Part shown: positions 38,759-48,329 of the stretch, piece by piece | Numbering within the stretch: the stretch's first letter is position 1 | Layout of the letters: each line of letters opens with the position of its first letter | Assembly: GCF_900102905.1 (NCBI RefSeq) | Contig: NZ_FNFV01000001.1 | Span: forward strand, 689,501 to 753,500 | Length of the DNA: 64,000 nt | Direction: 5' to 3' | From: Meinhardsimonia xiamenensis | GTDB taxonomy: Bacteria; Pseudomonadota; Alphaproteobacteria; Rhodobacterales; Rhodobacteraceae | Program-made: the position numbers and the translations under genes | The notes under the pieces: generated by a model | Told to the model about the DNA's origin: nothing | What the model saw: only the letters and a program-made list of their open reading frames with translations | The model's database searches: none

Positions 38759-39528
38759 CCGATCGCCTCCCAGGTGGCGCCGGCGTTGTCGGGGTCGGCG
38801 GCGCGCATCCGCTCCCACGCCTCGCGGGGGGTGTCGGTGAAGGTGACCTCGTCGCCGGGGCGCAGCGGAAAGGGGTTCTCGGCATCGGGGCGAAAGAGGC
38901 GGAAGGCGACCTGCCCAACATGCCGCCAGCCGGTCGGGTTTGCGGAGGTGAAGAGCGTGAGCTGCCGTATGGCAAGCACGAGCGCGCCCGCGGGCACCTG
39001 CGGGTTAAGCGCGGTCTGGCGCGGCAGGTTCCAGTGCTCGGGCAGCTCGCCCAGATAGGGCTGGCCCGGTGCGAAACCGATGGTCAGAACCCGCACGCGC
39101 GTGCCCGAGAGCTCTGCCCGCGCCGCCGCCTCGTCGAGCCCGGCGAGTGCGGCGGCCTCCGCAAGCTGCGGGGCGAGATCGCCTCCCCAGACGGTGGGAA
39201 TGCGCCAGTGCCGTCGGCCATGGGGCAGGGGGGCGGCATACCAGTTGCGCGCGGTCATCAGGCGGGTAAGACGCGCCTCCATCTGCGCGTGCGGCACCGC
39301 GAGCGGGTCAAAGCGCAGGAAGGTTGAGACAAGGCTTGACGTCGTCTCCTCCACCTCAAGCCAGTCTTCGGCCTCTATCGCGGCGCGGAAGGCAAGCGCG
39401 GCGCGGTTTGCGGGTTCGGTGAGCCTGTCGCCGAAGCTGACCAGGAGGCCCGAGAGACCGGCCCGGCGCAGGCGCGGAAAGCCACGGGCGGGCTGTTCGG
39501 GGCTGGCCGCATCACGAGCGTCGGACAT
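38755..39528 (-). CDS. pxpB: 5-oxoprolinase subunit PxpB
   Basis: A 257-residue KipI/AHS1-family protein, subunit B of 5-oxoprolinase. Marks are LVSFGD, the ETTSSLVSTFLRFDP segment, and IGFAPGQPYLGELPE with NPTGWRHVGQ. Its ATG at 39528 is preceded by GTG 39531 in frame; I chose the ATG. It overlaps pxpC by four bases and heads the operon. Subunit order pxpB-pxpC-pxpA is one of several seen in proteobacteria. Confidence 0.94.
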   Translation of the reverse strand: MSDARDAASPEQPARGFPRLRRAGLSGLLVSFGDRLTEPANRAALAFRAAIEAEDWLEVEETTSSLVSTFLRFDPLAVPHAQMEARLTRLMTARNWYAAPLPHGRRHWRIPTVWGGDLAPQLAEAAALAGLDEAAARAELSGTRVRVLTIGFAPGQPYLGELPEHWNLPRQTALNPQVPAGALVLAIRQLTLFTSANPTGWRHVGQVAFRLFRPDAENPFPLRPGDEVTFTDTPREAWERMRAADPDNAGATWEAIG

Positions 39529-39835
39529 CACGCTTCAACCTCGAAGCCGGAAAGAAAGATGCGAACAGGTGAAAAGCATCGCGCGGCGATGGGCAAGGCC
39601 CAGCCCTGCACTTTCAGGTGGTTGTTCGCCCGAGACACGGCAGGATTTCACCGCAAGACGCCAAGGGCCTCGGCGCCCTCGGCTGCCGGGGCCCGGTCAC
39701 GGCCAACCGCGCGCAGGGCAAACCACTGCCCGTGCGTTTGCGGACAAAGGTAGCCGCGCGCCTTGCACTTGTCCCCAATCACGCCATCATCGCGGACCGA
39801 GACGGGAACACGATCAACCAGAGAGGCCGCAGCGA
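39529..39835. other. Intergenic region between divergent pxpB and cls-like gene
   Basis: About 307 bases, presumably with promoters for both genes. I see no clear promoter pair or hairpin. Open frames through it have no recognisable product. The segment near 39550-39660 is somewhat less GC-rich than the neighbouring genes. Confidence 0.4.
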
Positions 39836-41188
39836 ATGGAACCTGTCACAGCCTATCTCTGGCCGCTGCTCGGCGGGTTGCTCGCGGCCGGCGCCGTGAT
39901 TGTCGTGCTCGAACAGCGCCGCTCCCCCCAGTCGGCGGCGCTGTGGATCGTGTTCATCGTCACGATGCCATGGGTGGCGGTTCCGTTCTTCGTCATTCTC
40001 GGCTTTCGCAAGCGGGGCTCGGGATACCTGCCGATCCGCTTCAAGGGCATGCCGAGGGAAGCGGACGAACATCCCGTCGCAGAGACTTTCGCCCGGCTTG
40101 GAAGCGAGAGGGCGACCTCGGGCAACCGGATGCTGCTGCACGGCCCGCCGGATCGGGCCTGGGCAAGCCTCGCCGCGCTGATCGACGAAGCCGAGGAGTC
40201 GATCGACGCGATGTTCTACCTGCTTGCCAATGACGAGACGGGGCGCTGGTTCGTCCGCAGGCTCACCGAGAAGGCCCGGGAAGGGGTGCGTGTGCGCCTC
40301 AATCTCGACTGGTTCGGCGGCATGGTGCCCCGGCCGCGCCGTGAGCTCCGGGCCTTGCGGCGGGCCGGCGGCCAGCTGCGCTGGTTTTCGCCGTTCCTGC
40401 GCATGCCCGAGCGCGGGCACCTGAACCTGCGCAATCACCGCAAGATGGTCATCGCCGACCGCGCCCGGGTGTGGTTTGGCGGGCGGAACATCGCCGATGA
40501 GTACTTGCGCGGCTCGCCCGATTCCTGGGTCGACCTGACGGCAACCGTCACCGGGCCGGTGGTGCAGACCTTCATCGATGTCTTCGAAGCGGGATGGGAC
40601 ATCGACAACCCCGCACCGGACGTTCCCCCCTACAACCCGGTTCCCGAAACGGGAACGGCGGTGCTGCAGATGGTCCCGGCCGGACCGGATGAGCCCAGCG
40701 ATGCGCTGCACGACGGGCTTGTCAACACCATCCACCGTGCGCGCGAGCGGGTCTGGGTGGCGACGCCCTACTACGTGCCCACCGATGCGCTCGATCAGGC
40801 GCTGTCGGTTGCCGCGCGGCGGGGACTCGATGTGCGGCTGCTGATCCCGGACCGGTCAAACCATCTCACCCCGGACCTTGCCCGTGGCAGCTACCTGCGC
40901 AGCCTTGCGCATGCCGGCGGTCGCATCCTGCGCTATGCCGGCAGCAACATGCATGCCAAGGTTCTTCTCATCGACGATGTCGGCATGATCGGAACGACCA
41001 ACTTCGACACGCGCTCCATGCTGCTCAACTTCGAGTTGGCGCTCTTCGCCTATGATTCCGGCAGCCGCAGGGCGCTCGAGGAGTGGTTCGCCGAGGCCGA
41101 GACCCATTGCGAGGAGGGCATTCGACCGGTGAGCCTGCCCAGAAGGGTCATCGAGGGCGTCTTCCGCCTCGGCGCCCCGATTCTGTGA
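39836..41188 (+). CDS. Cardiolipin synthase-like phospholipase D protein
   Basis: A 450-residue membrane-bound PLD-family enzyme of the ClsA type, which joins phosphatidylglycerol molecules to cardiolipin. Two N-terminal helices (about 5-22 and 32-55) precede two HKD motifs: HRKMVIADRARVWFGGRN near His201 and HAKVLLIDDVGMIGTTN near His373. The ATG at 39836 follows GAGAGG. It is 10 bases upstream of the EEP gene, so the two are likely co-transcribed. Other phospholipid-active PLD roles cannot be excluded. Confidence 0.9.
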   Translation: MEPVTAYLWPLLGGLLAAGAVIVVLEQRRSPQSAALWIVFIVTMPWVAVPFFVILGFRKRGSGYLPIRFKGMPREADEHPVAETFARLGSERATSGNRMLLHGPPDRAWASLAALIDEAEESIDAMFYLLANDETGRWFVRRLTEKAREGVRVRLNLDWFGGMVPRPRRELRALRRAGGQLRWFSPFLRMPERGHLNLRNHRKMVIADRARVWFGGRNIADEYLRGSPDSWVDLTATVTGPVVQTFIDVFEAGWDIDNPAPDVPPYNPVPETGTAVLQMVPAGPDEPSDALHDGLVNTIHRARERVWVATPYYVPTDALDQALSVAARRGLDVRLLIPDRSNHLTPDLARGSYLRSLAHAGGRILRYAGSNMHAKVLLIDDVGMIGTTNFDTRSMLLNFELALFAYDSGSRRALEEWFAEAETHCEEGIRPVSLPRRVIEGVFRLGAPIL

Positions 41189-41198
41189 GAGACCGGCG

Positions 41199-41927
41199 AT
41201 GGACGCATTGCGCCTGCGTGTCGCCACCTACAACATACGCAAGGCCGTTGGCCTTGACCGGCGCCGCGACCCCGAACGCATCATGCGCGTGATCGCCGCG
41301 CTCGACGCCGACATCGTCGCGCTGCAGGAAGCCGACCGCCGCCTGCCGCCCCGCGATCCGGTGCTTGACCGCGAGGAGCTGCGCGCGGTCACGGGCCTGC
41401 GTCCGGTTCCTTTCGAGCATGGCCGACGCAGCCTCGGCTGGCATGGCAATGGCATACTGGTGCGCGAGCATGTACGCATCATTTCCTGCGACCATCACGA
41501 CCTGCCCGGCGTCGAGCCCCGCGGCGCGGTGCAGGCTCTGCTTGCCGTCGGCGGGCGCGAGATCAGGGTATTCGGCGTGCATCTTGGGCTGATGCGCGCC
41601 TCGCGCCGGGCGCAACTCTCGGCGCTCATCCGCCTGATGGGGCAGGACGAGGCGCACCCCACCCTCATTGCCGGCGACTTCAACGAACGTTCCCTCAAGG
41701 TGGGGCTTGGCCGCCTTGCCAGGCGCTTCAACATCATCGATGCGGGGCCCACCTTTCACGCGCGCAGTCCGATCTTTCCCCTGGACCGCATCGCCGCCTC
41801 CCGCGAGTTCGCGCTGCTCAGCGCGCGTGTCGTTCGCGAGGCCGAGGCGCGTCTTGCCTCCGACCATCTGCCGATGGTGGCCGATTTCAGCTTGAGCGAA
41901 GCGCCCGCTGCGGAAGGCTGCGCGTGA
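41199..41927 (+). CDS. Endonuclease/exonuclease/phosphatase (EEP) family protein
   Basis: A 242-residue EEP-superfamily hydrolase with intact catalytic motifs: RVATYNIRKAVG, ALQEADRR with the metal-binding Glu, FGVHLGLM, IAGDFNERS, and ASDHLPMVADF. No signal peptide is visible. It follows a cardiolipin synthase-like gene by 10 bases, and such pairs are common in alphaproteobacteria, so a lipid or phosphodiester role is likely. Substrate unknown. Confidence 0.88.
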   Translation: MDALRLRVATYNIRKAVGLDRRRDPERIMRVIAALDADIVALQEADRRLPPRDPVLDREELRAVTGLRPVPFEHGRRSLGWHGNGILVREHVRIISCDHHDLPGVEPRGAVQALLAVGGREIRVFGVHLGLMRASRRAQLSALIRLMGQDEAHPTLIAGDFNERSLKVGLGRLARRFNIIDAGPTFHARSPIFPLDRIAASREFALLSARVVREAEARLASDHLPMVADFSLSEAPAAEGCA

Positions 41928-41961
41928 AAAGCCTGTCCTTGGGAGCCGGTCTCAACCCGGA

Positions 41962-43095
41962 TCAGCGGGCGGCGGCGTCACCCATCCCCGGCCAGCTGCT
42001 CCAGTCGGTGATGTCCGGGTAGTACTTCCGCCGCCAGGCGCGCACCCTTGGGTTCATCACGCGCCGCCAAAGGGGCGGGATCATCGCGGCGGTCGTCATC
42101 AGCGGATAGCTGAAGGGCAGCTGCGGCGCCTCGTCCTCGTCGTGGTTCTGCAGTAGCGGGAAGCGCCGGTCGGGCTTGTAGTGATGGTCCGAATGGCGCT
42201 GCAGGTTGATCAGAAGCCAGTTCGAGGCGCGGTGCGAAGCGTTCCAGGAATGGCGCGGCAGGACATGCTCGAAGCGGCCGTTGCCGAGATAGCGGCGGGT
42301 AAGGCCGTAGTGCTCGACGTAGTTGACAAGCTCGAGCTGCCAGATGGCCACGAACGCCTGAAAGGCGAAGAGACCCACGCCAACCCATCCCGACAGCGCA
42401 TAGGCAAGTACGAGAAAGGCCAGCTGCAGCGCCCAGTAGCGCCAGAAGGGGTTTCGCCGATCCCACCAGGGCCGGCCCTTGCGCGCGAGGCGCTCGCGCT
42501 CGGCCCGGAAGGCCGAGGCAAGGCACTGGGGCAGAACGCGCACGAAGAAGCGGTGAAAGCCCTCGTTGTAACGCGCAGTCACCGCATCCCGCGGGGTGCC
42601 GACATACACATGGTGCACCAGCAGGTGCTCCGTGCGGAAGTGGCTGTAGAGAACGCTTGCCAGCAGTAGATCGGCGAGCCAGCGCTCAAGCCGGTTCTTC
42701 TGGTGCATCAGCTCGTGGGAGTAGTTGATCCCGATCGTGCCCGAGATCACCCCCATGCCGAAGAAGAGCGCGATCTTCTCCAGCGTGCCGAGATGCGGCG
42801 CGCGCGGCACATACCACAGCATCCACACCAGAAGCGCGAACTGCAGCGGGAACCAGATGAGCGTGATCAGCCGGTACCAGAACAGCGCCTCCTCCGGTGT
42901 CTGCGGGTCGGCGTTTTCCTCATAGCGGCCGGTGATCGCGTCAAGCAGGGTGAAGAGCCACCATGTTGCCACCGGCACCAGAAGGACGGCCCACCCCCCC
43001 TTGAGGGCGCCGTAGACCGCCAGCGGGATCAGCGCCAGCGACAGCCAGAACGGAAGAGCGTTGTGGAGACGTGCAACCTGCCTTGCGGGTATCAT
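41962..43095 (-). CDS. alkB: AlkB-type alkane 1-monooxygenase (membrane diiron hydroxylase)
   Basis: A 377-residue integral membrane fatty acid hydroxylase/desaturase-family enzyme with the four AlkB histidine regions: HELMH (127-131), EHLLVHHVYVGTP (156-168), NYVEHYG (258-264) and LQRHSDHH (298-305). These bind the diiron centre that hydroxylates terminal C-H bonds. Several hydrophobic helices lie before and between them. It sits alone, convergent with the EEP gene; no rubredoxin, rubredoxin reductase or alcohol dehydrogenase is near, so electron donors must come from elsewhere. Substrate may be alkanes or another chain. Confidence 0.93.
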   Translation of the reverse strand: MIPARQVARLHNALPFWLSLALIPLAVYGALKGGWAVLLVPVATWWLFTLLDAITGRYEENADPQTPEEALFWYRLITLIWFPLQFALLVWMLWYVPRAPHLGTLEKIALFFGMGVISGTIGINYSHELMHQKNRLERWLADLLLASVLYSHFRTEHLLVHHVYVGTPRDAVTARYNEGFHRFFVRVLPQCLASAFRAERERLARKGRPWWDRRNPFWRYWALQLAFLVLAYALSGWVGVGLFAFQAFVAIWQLELVNYVEHYGLTRRYLGNGRFEHVLPRHSWNASHRASNWLLINLQRHSDHHYKPDRRFPLLQNHDEDEAPQLPFSYPLMTTAAMIPPLWRRVMNPRVRAWRRKYYPDITDWSSWPGMGDAAAR

Positions 43096-43133
43096 GCCGA
43101 TGCCGAAACCTGTTTGGCCCCCAAGGCACGAGG

Positions 43134-44297
43134 TTAGCGCGCACTTCGTTCCCTTTCAATTCGCCCCGCTGCGGCATTTGGACAGCGGTCACGGGTCTCG
43201 GGTGCCGCGCAGTGGCCTTCCGGCACGTCGACATCGACCCAAACGAGGTGGTGACGAAACCGCGCACTCTGCGGTTCGGGTTGTCTCGGCCACGCGACGC
43301 CGGCGCTGGTGACCGTCAGGCGCCGGTCGGGAAGGATGTAGGACAGGCGCAGATTGCCCGGGCCGTCCTCCGCATCATCGAGATCCGCGGTGTCGAGAGC
43401 CGGATCCCCCCGATGTCGGGCGTTTGCCCCTGCCTGCCGGCGCGCGGCGTGCAGCGCTGCCTCGCTGCGCGGGCGCGCGTCCTGCAGGCGGGGATGGGCG
43501 GCAAGCGTCCTGATCGCCTCATGTCGCCCCTCGCCATCGGCGGGGTCGAGATTGGCCAGGCCGAGCACGACCACGGGCGCCCCCGGCGGCGGCGTGGCGA
43601 GCCGCCCGTCGAGATAGGCGTGCCAGAATGCGATTTCGTCGTGGTTGCGTCGGCCGTTGAAATCCTCCGGCCCGTCGAAGACCGGCGCCGTTGCCGCAAA
43701 GGCCAGAAGGTGCAGCCGCGCGCCGCCAGGCAGGATCACCGGCACATCCCAATGGGCGGTCGATGACAGCCAGGGCCCGCCGTCCCCGGCGCGCCGCGCC
43801 TCCTCCACGCTGAGCAGGTGCCCCGGCAGCTCGGCCCATCGCAGCGCGGTGAAGTCGCGCATCATTCCCTCGTCAAGTCGAAGCCGCGAGAAAAGCGCCA
43901 GCCCGCCGGCTCCGCTGAAGCGCCCGTATCCGCGCGCATCCCGCGGCGTGCCCCGCCGGCCGTCGCCGTCGATATCGAGGGGCGTCCGCCAGCCTGCATT
44001 GGGGCGCCGGGAAAGGCGGTAGGGCAGCGTGAGCCCCGCCGCCTGCAGGCGCGCGGCGAAAGCGTCGAGGGCCTGTGCGCCGCTGTCCCAGTCGAAATTC
44101 GTCAGCAGAAGGATGTCGGGGCGAAGGGCGGCGATCCGCTCGATCACCGCCATGACCTGCCGCTCGCCCGCGAGAATGTCGCGCAGGAGAAGGCCCGGCC
44201 CCTCGCGCGAGAGCGGCGCGTGCCAAGTGGCGATGCGCAGCGATTCGCCCGAAGCCTCCCCGTTGGCGGCGAGCACTGCCGCCAGCAGGACAAGCAC
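43134..44297 (-). CDS. EEP-superfamily protein with altered catalytic residues, secreted
   Basis: A 387-residue protein with the EEP framework: LRIATWHAP, RPDILLLTNFDWD, LLAFAATAPVFDGPEDFNG, VVVLGLANLDPADGEG and LSYILPDRRL. The usual Glu of QE is Asn in LTNFD, GDxN reads GLANLD, and SDH reads RHH, so the ordinary metal site is not kept. A signal-like segment (MLVLLAAVLAANGEASG) follows the best start, a GTG at 44297 close to the previous gene's stop. It ends 38 bases before the alkB start. It may be a non-catalytic or phytase-like relative. Confidence 0.75.
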   Translation of the reverse strand: MLVLLAAVLAANGEASGESLRIATWHAPLSREGPGLLLRDILAGERQVMAVIERIAALRPDILLLTNFDWDSGAQALDAFAARLQAAGLTLPYRLSRRPNAGWRTPLDIDGDGRRGTPRDARGYGRFSGAGGLALFSRLRLDEGMMRDFTALRWAELPGHLLSVEEARRAGDGGPWLSSTAHWDVPVILPGGARLHLLAFAATAPVFDGPEDFNGRRNHDEIAFWHAYLDGRLATPPPGAPVVVLGLANLDPADGEGRHEAIRTLAAHPRLQDARPRSEAALHAARRQAGANARHRGDPALDTADLDDAEDGPGNLRLSYILPDRRLTVTSAGVAWPRQPEPQSARFRHHLVWVDVDVPEGHCAAPETRDRCPNAAAGRIERERSAR

Positions 44298-44305
44298 GCG
44301 TCGGA

Positions 44306-45130
44306 TCAGACGGCCGGCTGGAACCCTGCCACGGGCTGTGGCGCGCGGCGTCGGCGCATCGCAATCAGGCTTGCGATGCGACTCAGCGCGATGCCGCGCA
44401 TCAGAAGGCTTGTCGGCAGAAACGCCCATGCCGCAGCGACCCAGATCATCGTCAGCGGATTTTCGACCTCGACGGTGCCAAGCACCGCAGCGGCGGCCCG
44501 CACCGCCGCAGGCACGAGAAATGGCACCACGACCCCTAACGCGATGTAAACGCGGCCATCGCGCGTCAGGCGGGAGACGACATCCTCGCCGCGTGTCGGG
44601 TCGAAGGTGGGCAGATTGATCCACACGTTGAATGGGCCGGCGTTGAGCGGCCAGCGGCGGAACTGCACGAAATACGCGAACACCACCAGCGACGAGATCG
44701 ACACGGTGTAGGCGATGGCGGCCGAGATGCGGAAACGTTCGGCCAGCGCGGGCGCGGCCGTTTCCGGCAGCATGAGCGCCGCCATCCGCACGGGACTGTA
44801 GGGAAAGTCGAGCAGATCGGCGAGTGCAACGCCCGCCGTCACGATGACCCGGCTCACGTCGTTGGGCTGGATTTCGTGGCGCGCGACCATCGTCAGCGCG
44901 AACACGATCACGAGCAGCGTGACGTAGCGGATCCGGTTGTAGGGGGGAGCGGCGCGGAACTCCACGATGCCGGGATAGACCGAACCGTATTCGAAGATCA
45001 CGAGAGCCGCGGCGAAGATGGCCACAAGGGTGACGATCTGAATGGCGTCGTCCGAAATCCCCGGCATTGCCATCGAGGGCATGACGACCAGCAGCACCAC
45101 CAGCACTGCGCGCAGAACCGCCCCTGTCAT
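44306..45130 (-). CDS. Conserved integral membrane protein
   Basis: A 274-residue protein with about six hydrophobic segments and a polar N-terminal stretch. Segments include VIFEYGSVYPGIVEF, YVTLLVIVFALTMVA and YIALGVVVPFLVPAAV. I do not recognise a family. The ATG at 45130 is preferred to the GTG at 45142, whose ribosome site would be too close. The EEP-like gene starts just after its stop, so the pair is probably co-transcribed. Confidence 0.7.
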   Translation of the reverse strand: MTGAVLRAVLVVLLVVMPSMAMPGISDDAIQIVTLVAIFAAALVIFEYGSVYPGIVEFRAAPPYNRIRYVTLLVIVFALTMVARHEIQPNDVSRVIVTAGVALADLLDFPYSPVRMAALMLPETAAPALAERFRISAAIAYTVSISSLVVFAYFVQFRRWPLNAGPFNVWINLPTFDPTRGEDVVSRLTRDGRVYIALGVVVPFLVPAAVRAAAAVLGTVEVENPLTMIWVAAAWAFLPTSLLMRGIALSRIASLIAMRRRRAPQPVAGFQPAV

Positions 45131-45408
45131 GCGTGCAATCACCGCTCCGAAACCCTCAATCTGGACGGGAGCGATACGATGCCGCGCCCTTGTTCCCAGT
45201 TGATCCCGCCACTGCCAGCGGGCTGCCTCATATTTGCCATGATCCTGCCCACTTTCACTTTCCCCGGCAAGGCTCTGGGAAAGTTAACAAAACGGAAACG
45301 GCAATTTCGGGGAGAAAGTGGTGCAAGCTTGCATCATTTTTGCATCAGCCTTGCGCCGCCCCACTGGGGCGACGCAAGATGTTGAGTCGAGTCGCGCAGG
45401 CGTTGCGC
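45131..45408. promoter_or_regulatory. Intergenic region with palindrome and direct repeats
   Basis: About 278 bases between leuD (stop at 45409) and the membrane-protein gene. At 45322-45333 is the perfect 12-bp palindrome TGCAAGCTTGCA, and TTGCATCA at 45329-45336 is repeated as TTTGCATCA-like sequence ending at 45347. Around 45283-45310 the DNA is A-rich (GTTAACAAAACGGAAACGG). These look like an operator for an unknown regulator and a promoter region for the downstream pair. Confidence 0.45.
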
Positions 45409-46014
45409 TCAGGCCCAGGGGCGCTCAGCCCTGAGACGAGCCTCATAGGCATCGATCTTGTCCACGTGCTCGAGCGTGAGGCCGATGTCGTCGAGCCCGT
45501 TCAGCAGGCAGTGTTTCTTGAACGGGTCGATATCAAAGTGGATCTCCTGTCCATCGGAGGTGGTGATGGTCTGGCTCTCGAGGTCAACGGTGATGCGCGC
45601 ATTGGCCCCCTTCTTCGCATCCTCCATGAGAATGTCGACCTCTTCCTGGGGCAGCACTATGGGCAGGATGCCGTTCTTGAAGCAGTTGTTGTAGAAGATG
45701 TCCGCGAAGCTCGGCGCGATGATGCAGCGGATGCCGAAATCAAGCAGCGCCCAGGGGGCGTGCTCGCGGCTCGAGCCACAGCCGAAGTTGTCGCCGGCAA
45801 TCAGGATCTGGGCATTGCGGTAGGCTGGCTGGTTGAGCACGAAATCCGCAATCTCGTTGCCATCGCGGTCATAGCGCATCTCGTCGAAGAGGTTCTTGCC
45901 AAGCCCCGTGCGCTTGATCGTCTTCAGGAACTGCTTGGGGATGATCATGTCGGTGTCGACATTGATCAGCGGCAGGGGCGCCGCAACCCCGGTCAGCGTG
46001 GTGAATTTTTCCAT
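45409..46014 (-). CDS. leuD: 3-isopropylmalate dehydratase small subunit
   Basis: A 201-residue small subunit of isopropylmalate isomerase of leucine synthesis. It shows [33 protein letters not shown] with the substrate-binding Ser/Arg, and [22 protein letters not shown]. Order on the minus strand is leuC, hdeD-like gene, leuD. It pairs with leuC in the heterodimer. The start at 46014 is an ATG giving MEKFTTLTG, as usual. Confidence 0.97.
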   Translation of the reverse strand: MEKFTTLTGVAAPLPLINVDTDMIIPKQFLKTIKRTGLGKNLFDEMRYDRDGNEIADFVLNQPAYRNAQILIAGDNFGCGSSREHAPWALLDFGIRCIIAPSFADIFYNNCFKNGILPIVLPQEEVDILMEDAKKGANARITVDLESQTITTSDGQEIHFDIDPFKKHCLLNGLDDIGLTLEHVDKIDAYEARLRAERPWA

Positions 46015-46057
46015 CGTTTCACTCCGATGTCGGCCGGCGGAGGTGCCGGCTCATGTG

Positions 46058-46594
46058 TCAGATCTCAGGGCGCCCGGCGCCGGTGGCCGAGCGGATGAAG
46101 TTGGCAAGGGCGATCAGGACAAGGCCGGTGACCAGAAGCTCGACGCCGAACAGGATGCCGATGAGCCTCGGGCCGGCGACATCGAAATTCGCCACCACAT
46201 AGCCCGCGAGCAGAAGCTCCAGCGCGCCCGAAGCGAGCATCGGCCAGAACACCGGCGTGCCGCGCAGAATCCACGCCCAGGCGAGCCGCGCCGCGCCGCC
46301 GATGGCAAACAGGACCACCACGACAAGCGCCAGCGAGATCACGCCGGATTCGGGGTCGGCCACGAAGGCCAAACCGAGCACGCTCGCAAGGATGCCGAGA
46401 ACGAGAGAGAGCCCGCGTTCGCGCCCGCGCGGCTCGTCAAAGGCGGCGAAGATCTGCGACAGCCCCGCGATGAGCAAGAGCACGCCGGCAAGCGTCGTGA
46501 TCGCCAGCGAGGCGGTGACCGCGTCGTAGATGACCAGCACGCCAAAGAGGAGGGCCAGACCCCCCGCGAGCATCCATTTCTTCCAGTTCAGCAT
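46058..46594 (-). CDS. HdeD family membrane protein (DUF308)
   Basis: A 178-residue protein with six hydrophobic helices in three pairs, matching HdeD/DUF308 (GLALLFGVLVIYDAVTASL, ALEGLSQIF-like GVLLLIAGLSQIFAAF, and LLVTGLVLIALANF). HdeD is tied to acid resistance in Escherichia coli. It lies 24 bases after leuC and 43 before leuD, an intruder between two subunits of one enzyme. Role in leucine synthesis is not indicated. Confidence 0.88.
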   Translation of the reverse strand: MLNWKKWMLAGGLALLFGVLVIYDAVTASLAITTLAGVLLLIAGLSQIFAAFDEPRGRERGLSLVLGILASVLGLAFVADPESGVISLALVVVVLFAIGGAARLAWAWILRGTPVFWPMLASGALELLLAGYVVANFDVAGPRLIGILFGVELLVTGLVLIALANFIRSATGAGRPEI

Positions 46595-46618
46595 GATCCG
46601 GCCCTCCCGGCCACGAGC

Positions 46619-48025
46619 TTACAGCAGATCGCGCACATCCGTCAGCCGGCCCGTCACCGCCGCCGCCGCGGCCATGGCCGGCGAGAGCAGATGCGTGCGC
46701 CCCTTGTAGCCCTGACGGCCCTCGAAGTTGCGGTTCGAGGTGGAGGCGCAGCGCTCGCCCGGCTTCAGCTGGTCGGGGTTCATGCCAAGGCACATCGAGC
46801 AGCCGGCCATCCGCCACTCGAAGCCGGCCTCGATCAGCTTCTGCGCGATGCCCTCGGCCTCGGCCTGGGCGCGCACCAGCCCCGAGCCCGGAACGATCAT
46901 GGCGCGGATGCCTTCCTTGACCTTGCGGCCCTCCATGATCTTCGCCACCTCGCGGAGATCCTCGATGCGCCCGTTGGTGCAGGAGCCGATGAACACGGTG
47001 TCGATCTCGATGTCGGTCAGCTTCATGCCCGGCGTCAGCCCCATGTAGTCGAGCGCCCGGCGCACCGCCTCGCGCTTGGGGCCTTCGAAATCCTCGGGGT
47101 GCGGCACCGTGGCGGTGATCGGCAGCACGTCCTCGGGGCTCGTGCCCCAGGTCACCACCGGCGCGATGTCGGCGGCATCGATCTCGACCACCTTGTCGTA
47201 ATGCGCGCCGGGGTCGGACTTCAGCGTGCGCCAGTAGGCAAGGGCCTTCTCCCAGTCTTCGCCCTTCGGCGCATGGGGGCGGCCCTTGATGTATTCGAAG
47301 GTCTTCTCGTCGGGGGCAATGAGGCCCGCGCGCGCGCCGCCCTCGATGGCCATGTTGCACACGGTCATGCGCCCTTCCATCGACAGGCTCTCGATTGCCG
47401 AGCCCGCGTATTCGATCACATGGCCAGTGCCGCCGGCGGTGCCGGTCTTGCCGATGATCGACAGCGTGATGTCCTTGGCCGTCACCCCCGGCGCCAGCTC
47501 GCCATCGACACGCACCAGCATGTTCTTCGATTTCTTCTGAATGAGCGTCTGGGTGGCGAGCACATGCTCGACCTCGCTCGTGCCGATGCCATGCGCCAGC
47601 GCGCCGAAGGCGCCGTGGGTGGCGGTGTGCGAATCGCCGCAGACGATGGTCATGCCCGGCAGCGTCCAGCCCTGCTCGGGGCCGACGATGTGCACGATGC
47701 CCTGACGGATGTCGTCAACATCGTAGAGCTCGATGCCGAATTCGCGCGCGTTGCGGCGCAGCTCCTCCACCTGGATGCGCGACTGCTCGTCGCGAATGCC
47801 GTTCAGCCGGTCCGGGTCGGTCGGCACGTTGTGGTCGGGCACCGCCACCGTCTTTTCGGGGCAGCGCACCGTGCGGCCCGAGAGCCTCAGCCCCTCGAAG
47901 GCCTGCGGGCTTGTCACCTCATGCACGAGGTGGCGGTCGATGTAGATGATGCAGGTGCCGTCCTCGGCCTCATGCACGAGGTGGGCATCCCAGATCTTGT
48001 CATAGAGCGTCTTCGGGGCGGTCAT
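46619..48025 (-). CDS. leuC: 3-isopropylmalate dehydratase large subunit
   Basis: A 468-residue aconitase-family large subunit. It starts [16 protein letters not shown], and the 4Fe-4S ligands appear in [11 protein letters not shown] and [29 protein letters not shown] and the [18 protein letters not shown] ending are typical. ATGs at 48028 and 48025 are adjacent; I chose 48025 for better spacing from GAGAGGA. The open frame continues far upstream on this strand across the regulator gene but only as antisense. Confidence 0.97.
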   Translation of the reverse strand: MTAPKTLYDKIWDAHLVHEAEDGTCIIYIDRHLVHEVTSPQAFEGLRLSGRTVRCPEKTVAVPDHNVPTDPDRLNGIRDEQSRIQVEELRRNAREFGIELYDVDDIRQGIVHIVGPEQGWTLPGMTIVCGDSHTATHGAFGALAHGIGTSEVEHVLATQTLIQKKSKNMLVRVDGELAPGVTAKDITLSIIGKTGTAGGTGHVIEYAGSAIESLSMEGRMTVCNMAIEGGARAGLIAPDEKTFEYIKGRPHAPKGEDWEKALAYWRTLKSDPGAHYDKVVEIDAADIAPVVTWGTSPEDVLPITATVPHPEDFEGPKREAVRRALDYMGLTPGMKLTDIEIDTVFIGSCTNGRIEDLREVAKIMEGRKVKEGIRAMIVPGSGLVRAQAEAEGIAQKLIEAGFEWRMAGCSMCLGMNPDQLKPGERCASTSNRNFEGRQGYKGRTHLLSPAMAAAAAVTGRLTDVRDLL

Positions 48026-48184
48026 CATTCCTCTCCCGCGATGTTCGGATTCTGTGGGACGGGCGTACGCCCGGGAAAACGGCGCGCCGGCGGGCGCGCG
48101 TCCTGCGGGCGCGTCAAAGTCGGGCGAGGACGGTGAGCGTCGCCCCATAGAAGCGCCAAGGCAGGCGCCGATGATCATCGATGT

Positions 48185-48200
48185 CGAAAACCGGTTCCAT
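48185..48200. promoter_or_regulatory. Second operator-like site
   Basis: CGAAAACCGGTTCCAT shares the AACCGGTT core and 11 of 16 positions with the palindrome at 48330. It lies 145 bases further from the regulator and 160 bases before leuC. DNA looping between two LacI-family sites is possible. Confidence 0.4.
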
Positions 48201-48329
48201 CGCCGTTTCAGGTAGCCCTTGCACCGGCACTGTGCAAGGGCGCACGACGCGGCCGCAGACACGCTGCGTGGGCGGCCGGCAAGGCGGCGGTGGCGGCCAC
48301 TGCGGAAGAGAGGCGCCAGAAAACCGTTG

